From: DAOVFN01 sp964607835 | GTDB taxonomy: Archaea > Aenigmatarchaeota > Aenigmatarchaeia > QMZP01 | Assembly (NCBI GenBank): GCA_964607835.1 | Contig: CAZSLL010000027.1 | Span: 1 to 7,077 of the forward strand | Direction of reading: 5' to 3' | Length of the DNA: 7,077 nucleotides | In this document: in pieces, positions 5,689 through 7,077 of the stretch | Layout: each line of letters opens with the position of its first letter | Numbering within the stretch: position 1 is the first letter of the stretch | Notes under the pieces: model-generated | Told to the model about the DNA's origin: nothing | What the model saw: only the letters and a program-made list of their open reading frames with translations | The model's database searches: none | Made by a program: the position numbers and the translations under genes

Positions 5689-6120
5689 ATGGCAGGAGCA
5701 AGATACATGGCAACGAGGCCCTTTTACAAGAGCCCAAGGGCCTGGCTGGCTGGAGCACTTGGTGCAGGAGCTGTGGCTGGAGCCCTTTCTGTTGACTGGG
5801 ATAATATGGATAATGTTAAGAGCGGGGCTTTTGGCATACCTGAACATGAATGTGTTGATTACACCTGGAAAACACACACCGTAAGGGAAGGCGACAGGAT
5901 GGCAGTTGTTGCGCAGGGAGTCAGGGATGACTACATTGCTGAGGCAAGAGAATGTGGAATAGAGCCCCACAAGAGGGACCACAACTACCAGACATGGCTC
6001 GAGAGGATAAGGGAGATAAACCCTGAGCTTGCGGAGAAAATCTACATCCATCCCGGGGATGAAATCAGGTACCCGGATTTCGAGTGCACCTGCGGAGACG
6101 AAGGAAAAACCGGTGAGTGA
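5689..6120 (+). CDS. Membrane-anchored LysM-like protein
   Basis: A 143-residue protein. The N-terminus is short and basic, residues 18-35 form an Ala/Gly-rich transmembrane helix, and the rest should be outside. Residues ~62-129 read as a LysM fold: THTVREGDRMAVVA at the start, IREINPELAEKIYIHPGDEI and YP at the end, with ~20 extra residues in the middle compared with the usual 44-50. LysM domains bind N-acetylglucosamine-type glycans, mostly in peptidoglycan or chitin, so in an archaeon the ligand may be a surface glycan or a partner cell's wall. Cys55, Cys89, Cys133 and Cys135 could form disulfides. No hydrolase domain is present. ATG 5689 is used because GGTGG precedes it; the alternative GTG 5671 would add six residues and need a leaderless message. 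It has its own promoter with an inverted-repeat operator. The LysM call is good by motif, while the ligand is unknown. Confidence 0.82.
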   Translation: MAGARYMATRPFYKSPRAWLAGALGAGAVAGALSVDWDNMDNVKSGAFGIPEHECVDYTWKTHTVREGDRMAVVAQGVRDDYIAEARECGIEPHKRDHNYQTWLERIREINPELAEKIYIHPGDEIRYPDFECTCGDEGKTGE

Positions 6121-6140
6121 GTTGTTTAGCTACCAATTCA

Positions 6141-6148
6141 TTTATAAA
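6141..6148 (+). promoter_or_regulatory. TATA box in the gap after the LysM-like gene
   Basis: TTTATAAA, 21 bp after the LysM-like stop, is a good archaeal TATA box with expected RNA start near 6170. No reading frame starts nearby, so it should drive either a small RNA or a ~250-nt leader for the gene at 6424. Confidence 0.55.
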
Positions 6149-6153
6149 GACTA

Positions 6154-6183
6154 TATTGTCACTCTATTGTAGTAGTTACATTA
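6154..6183. promoter_or_regulatory. Second copy of the operator half-sites
   Basis: TATTGTCACT (6154-6163) is the exact reverse complement of the right operator arm at 5670-5679. It begins 13 bp after its TATA-box start, against 12 bp at the first promoter. TATTGTAGT (6165-6173) is a second partial half-site, and AGTTACATTA (6174-6183) matches an opposite-facing arm at 9 of 10 positions. Confidence 0.55.
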
Positions 6184-6395
6184 TTGGATATCATGCTATC
6201 AAAAATCAACAAGCAATGTTCCCACGGGAACACAACCACGCACTGAAAAGGCAGCGCATGGCATCGCCCAATGGCACCAAAGGAGCCCGCGAATGACCGG
6301 TATGGCGTTCCGGAAAGCGGGCAGATCTGGCCAGCCATCGCGTTGAGAAAATAAGGTCTCAGGTTAATACGTTTGGTCTAGGATTTCTTTTTTAC
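6167..6395 (+). ncRNA. Candidate structured small RNA or structured leader
   Basis: No protein gene fits 6121-6423. A TATA box (6141-6148) precedes the region and a T-tract (TTTC then six T, 6384-6393) ends it. Between them is a G+C-rich foldable segment. Hairpin 1 is TGTTCC/GGAACA (6217-6222 and 6227-6232) with loop CACG. The second element has an outer stem GCG-(C bulge)-ATGGC (6254-6262) with GCCATCGC (6334-6341), an upper stem GCCCGC (6285-6290) with GCGGGC (6317-6322), an asymmetric loop GAATGA/AAA, and an apical stem CCGG/CCGG (6297-6300 and 6310-6313). The asymmetric loop recalls a kink-turn but lacks a full tandem G-A pair. No tRNA, box C/D or confident H/ACA pattern was found. Exact ends are guesses from the TATA box and T-tract. 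It may instead be a long 5' leader of the 6424 gene. Confidence 0.4.
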
Positions 6396-6408
6396 AATTT
6401 TATTCAAG

Positions 6409-6416
6409 AAGGAGGG
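6409..6416 (+). promoter_or_regulatory. Ribosome-binding site of the four-cysteine secreted gene
   Basis: AAGGAGGG lies seven bases before ATG 6424. It closely resembles the leader of the 4483 gene (AAGGAGGGG, then ATC, then ATGAAA). A weak TATA candidate, GTTAATACG (6363-6371), could drive a short leader of its own, with RNA start near 6392. Confidence 0.6.
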
Positions 6417-6423
6417 TATCGAC

Positions 6424-6981
6424 ATGAAAGCAAGAGCTATCATTATCACGGTATTCATTATGGTTTCATTCTTCTTTTCCTCGGTTTATTCGGCCGGTGC
6501 GGAGGAACTTGGTTTCAACGGAAAACTGGTGTATAATCTCATCGTGGAGGTGAACAACGCCAGGATTTCCAACGACACCGAGATATTGTACTACTTTTCA
6601 AGCGATATTGCAGATGACCATGCAAGGTATATCTTCCACCTTGTGAAAGGAATGCAGGAAATCGCTGACAAATGTTTCGGAAACGGCAACGGGATTGTCG
6701 ATGGTCTCGAGAAGGAAAAATTCGAGATGTTGCTCAGTGGTCACCATGTAGTCAGGTATGTCAAATACACGGTTGAGGATATGATGAGTTCTGGGAGGGA
6801 TTTTTGTAATTCCCAGGAGTACATGAAAAACATCAAGCGCAACTCCGGATTGCCCCTTTTGATGCATAAGTATCAGATTGAGGCAAGAACCCACACAGGT
6901 ATGTGTTTTGAGAGCTGCCGGATATGGGGAGATCTTGGCGAGAGCATTGATTATCCGGCAATCGCTGATAAATTAGATTAG
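6424..6981 (+). CDS. Secreted four-cysteine protein with degenerate EF-hand-like loop
   Basis: A 185-residue protein with a Sec signal peptide (residues 1-26: basic MKAR, a Phe/Ile/Val-rich core, likely cut after A-G-A). The mature part is mainly helical by composition, with four Cys (84, 128, 161, 165) that could form two disulfides outside the cell. Residues 85-96 (FGNGNGIVDGLE) follow the 12-position EF-hand/dockerin-type calcium loop at positions 3, 5, 6, 8, 9 and 12, but position 1 is Phe instead of Asp, so binding may be weakened or the likeness fortuitous. His/Tyr-rich stretches surround it. No transmembrane helix follows the signal, so the protein is released or held by partners. The start is fixed by AAGGAGGG. 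It lies 303 bp after the LysM-like gene and may share a transcript with the structured region before it. Family and function not recognised. Confidence 0.82.
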   Translation: MKARAIIITVFIMVSFFFSSVYSAGAEELGFNGKLVYNLIVEVNNARISNDTEILYYFSSDIADDHARYIFHLVKGMQEIADKCFGNGNGIVDGLEKEKFEMLLSGHHVVRYVKYTVEDMMSSGRDFCNSQEYMKNIKRNSGLPLLMHKYQIEARTHTGMCFESCRIWGDLGESIDYPAIADKLD

Positions 6982-6983
6982 AA

Positions 6984-7050
6984 CACCTGGAGCGCGTCTC
7001 GCCTGCTCCGGGGTGAACGGTTTCTAAGAATTGAATGGGCTTTCGGGCCC
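6984..7050 (+). other. Short intergenic stretch with two foldable elements
   Basis: CACC-T-GGAGC (6984-6993) can pair with GCTCC-GG-GGTG (7005-7015), a nine-pair stem with small bulges just after the stop of the 6424 gene. GGGC/GCCC (7037-7040 and 7047-7050) forms a second weak hairpin. No T-tract follows, so these may be RNA-end or processing structures rather than a classical terminator. Confidence 0.3.
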
Positions 7051-7068
7051 GGAAAGAGAGGGAATATA

Positions 7069-7077
7069 ATGAAGAGT
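7069..7077 (+). CDS. Possible start of a further gene, cut by window edge
   Basis: ATG AAG AGT at the right edge follows GAGAGGGA (7057-7064), an acceptable ribosome-binding site five bases before the ATG. The Met-Lys start resembles the secreted genes upstream. Only three codons are visible, so nothing can be said about the product. Confidence 0.35.

Noticed and set aside
5614..6051. 145-residue minus-strand open frame opposite the LysM-like gene
   Set aside because: It lacks an upstream ribosome-binding site, and the plus-strand product has a recognisable LysM pattern and TM helix.
6217..6232. Perfect inverted repeat as insertion-sequence end or attachment site
   Set aside because: No second copy, transposase or integrase trace, or direct repeat is visible nearby.
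6200..6260. Box C/D small RNA (CTGA at 6242, GAATGA at 6291)
   Set aside because: The order and spacing do not give C-D'-C'-D, and the C-like box differs from RTGATGA.
6285..6350. H/ACA guide RNA or kink-turn RNA
   Set aside because: The asymmetric loop GAATGA/AAA lacks the full tandem G-A pairs, and I found no ANA box at the usual 14-16 nt from the upper stem.
1..7077. CRISPR array, tRNA, rRNA or known defence genes
   Set aside because: No regular repeat-spacer pattern, no tRNA-like T-loop with matching acceptor stem, and no defence-type motifs were found on either strand.

Overview
The window is archaeal. The anchor is a complete pelota (aPelota/Dom34) gene at 3281-4294, a family confined to archaea and eukaryotes. 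Consistent with this are archaeal-type TATA boxes 25-30 bp ahead of several genes, GGTG/GGAGG ribosome-binding sites, and heavy use of AGG for Arg and ATA for Ile. The other genes are surface or secreted proteins with no obvious housekeeping role. Their style (single-TM-anchored beta-modules, small acidic lipoproteins, LysM-like surface proteins, secreted coiled coils) is what I associate with DPANN-like or other uncultivated archaea, but I cannot place the lineage from sequence alone.

Layout. 1-2004 (-): a long reading frame, open through the left edge, for a large polytopic membrane protein. It has a charged coiled-coil cytoplasmic half, about nine hydrophobic segments and an extracellular CARDB-like end. 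2060-3187 (-): a 375-residue single-TM protein carrying three tandem ~95-residue beta-sandwich-like modules. These two genes lie in tandem 55 bp apart. They are divergent from pelota (3281-4294, +) across a 93-bp promoter region with two TATA-like elements. 4295-4482 is non-coding and holds two perfect dyads ahead of a promoter. 4483-5403 (+) is a secreted coiled-coil protein whose stop overlaps (ATGA) the start of a 64-residue lipoprotein at 5400-5594. A hairpin plus T-tract terminator is built into the end of that gene. 5689-6120 (+) is a membrane-anchored LysM-like protein whose promoter carries a 27-bp near-perfect inverted repeat right after the TATA box. 6121-6423 has no protein gene, but has its own TATA box, a second copy of the same operator half-site, a strongly foldable G+C-rich segment and a T-tract, so it is either an unrecognised small RNA or a long structured leader. 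6424-6981 (+) is a secreted 185-residue protein with four cysteines and a degenerate EF-hand/dockerin-like loop. A further start codon appears at 7069.

How the parts may work together. Pelota (ribosome rescue) is probably only a neighbour. The rest looks like a cell-surface block: two minus-strand membrane proteins, a coupled secreted coiled-coil/lipoprotein pair, and a LysM-like gene that appears to be co-regulated with the following RNA/secreted-protein unit through a shared operator. The right part (after ~4300) looks visibly less G+C-rich than the left part, which may mean a separate history. Function is unknown for every protein gene except pelota. The best candidates for something undescribed are the shared-operator pair with the structured RNA region, and the large polytopic protein with its cytoplasmic helical-hairpin motifs.
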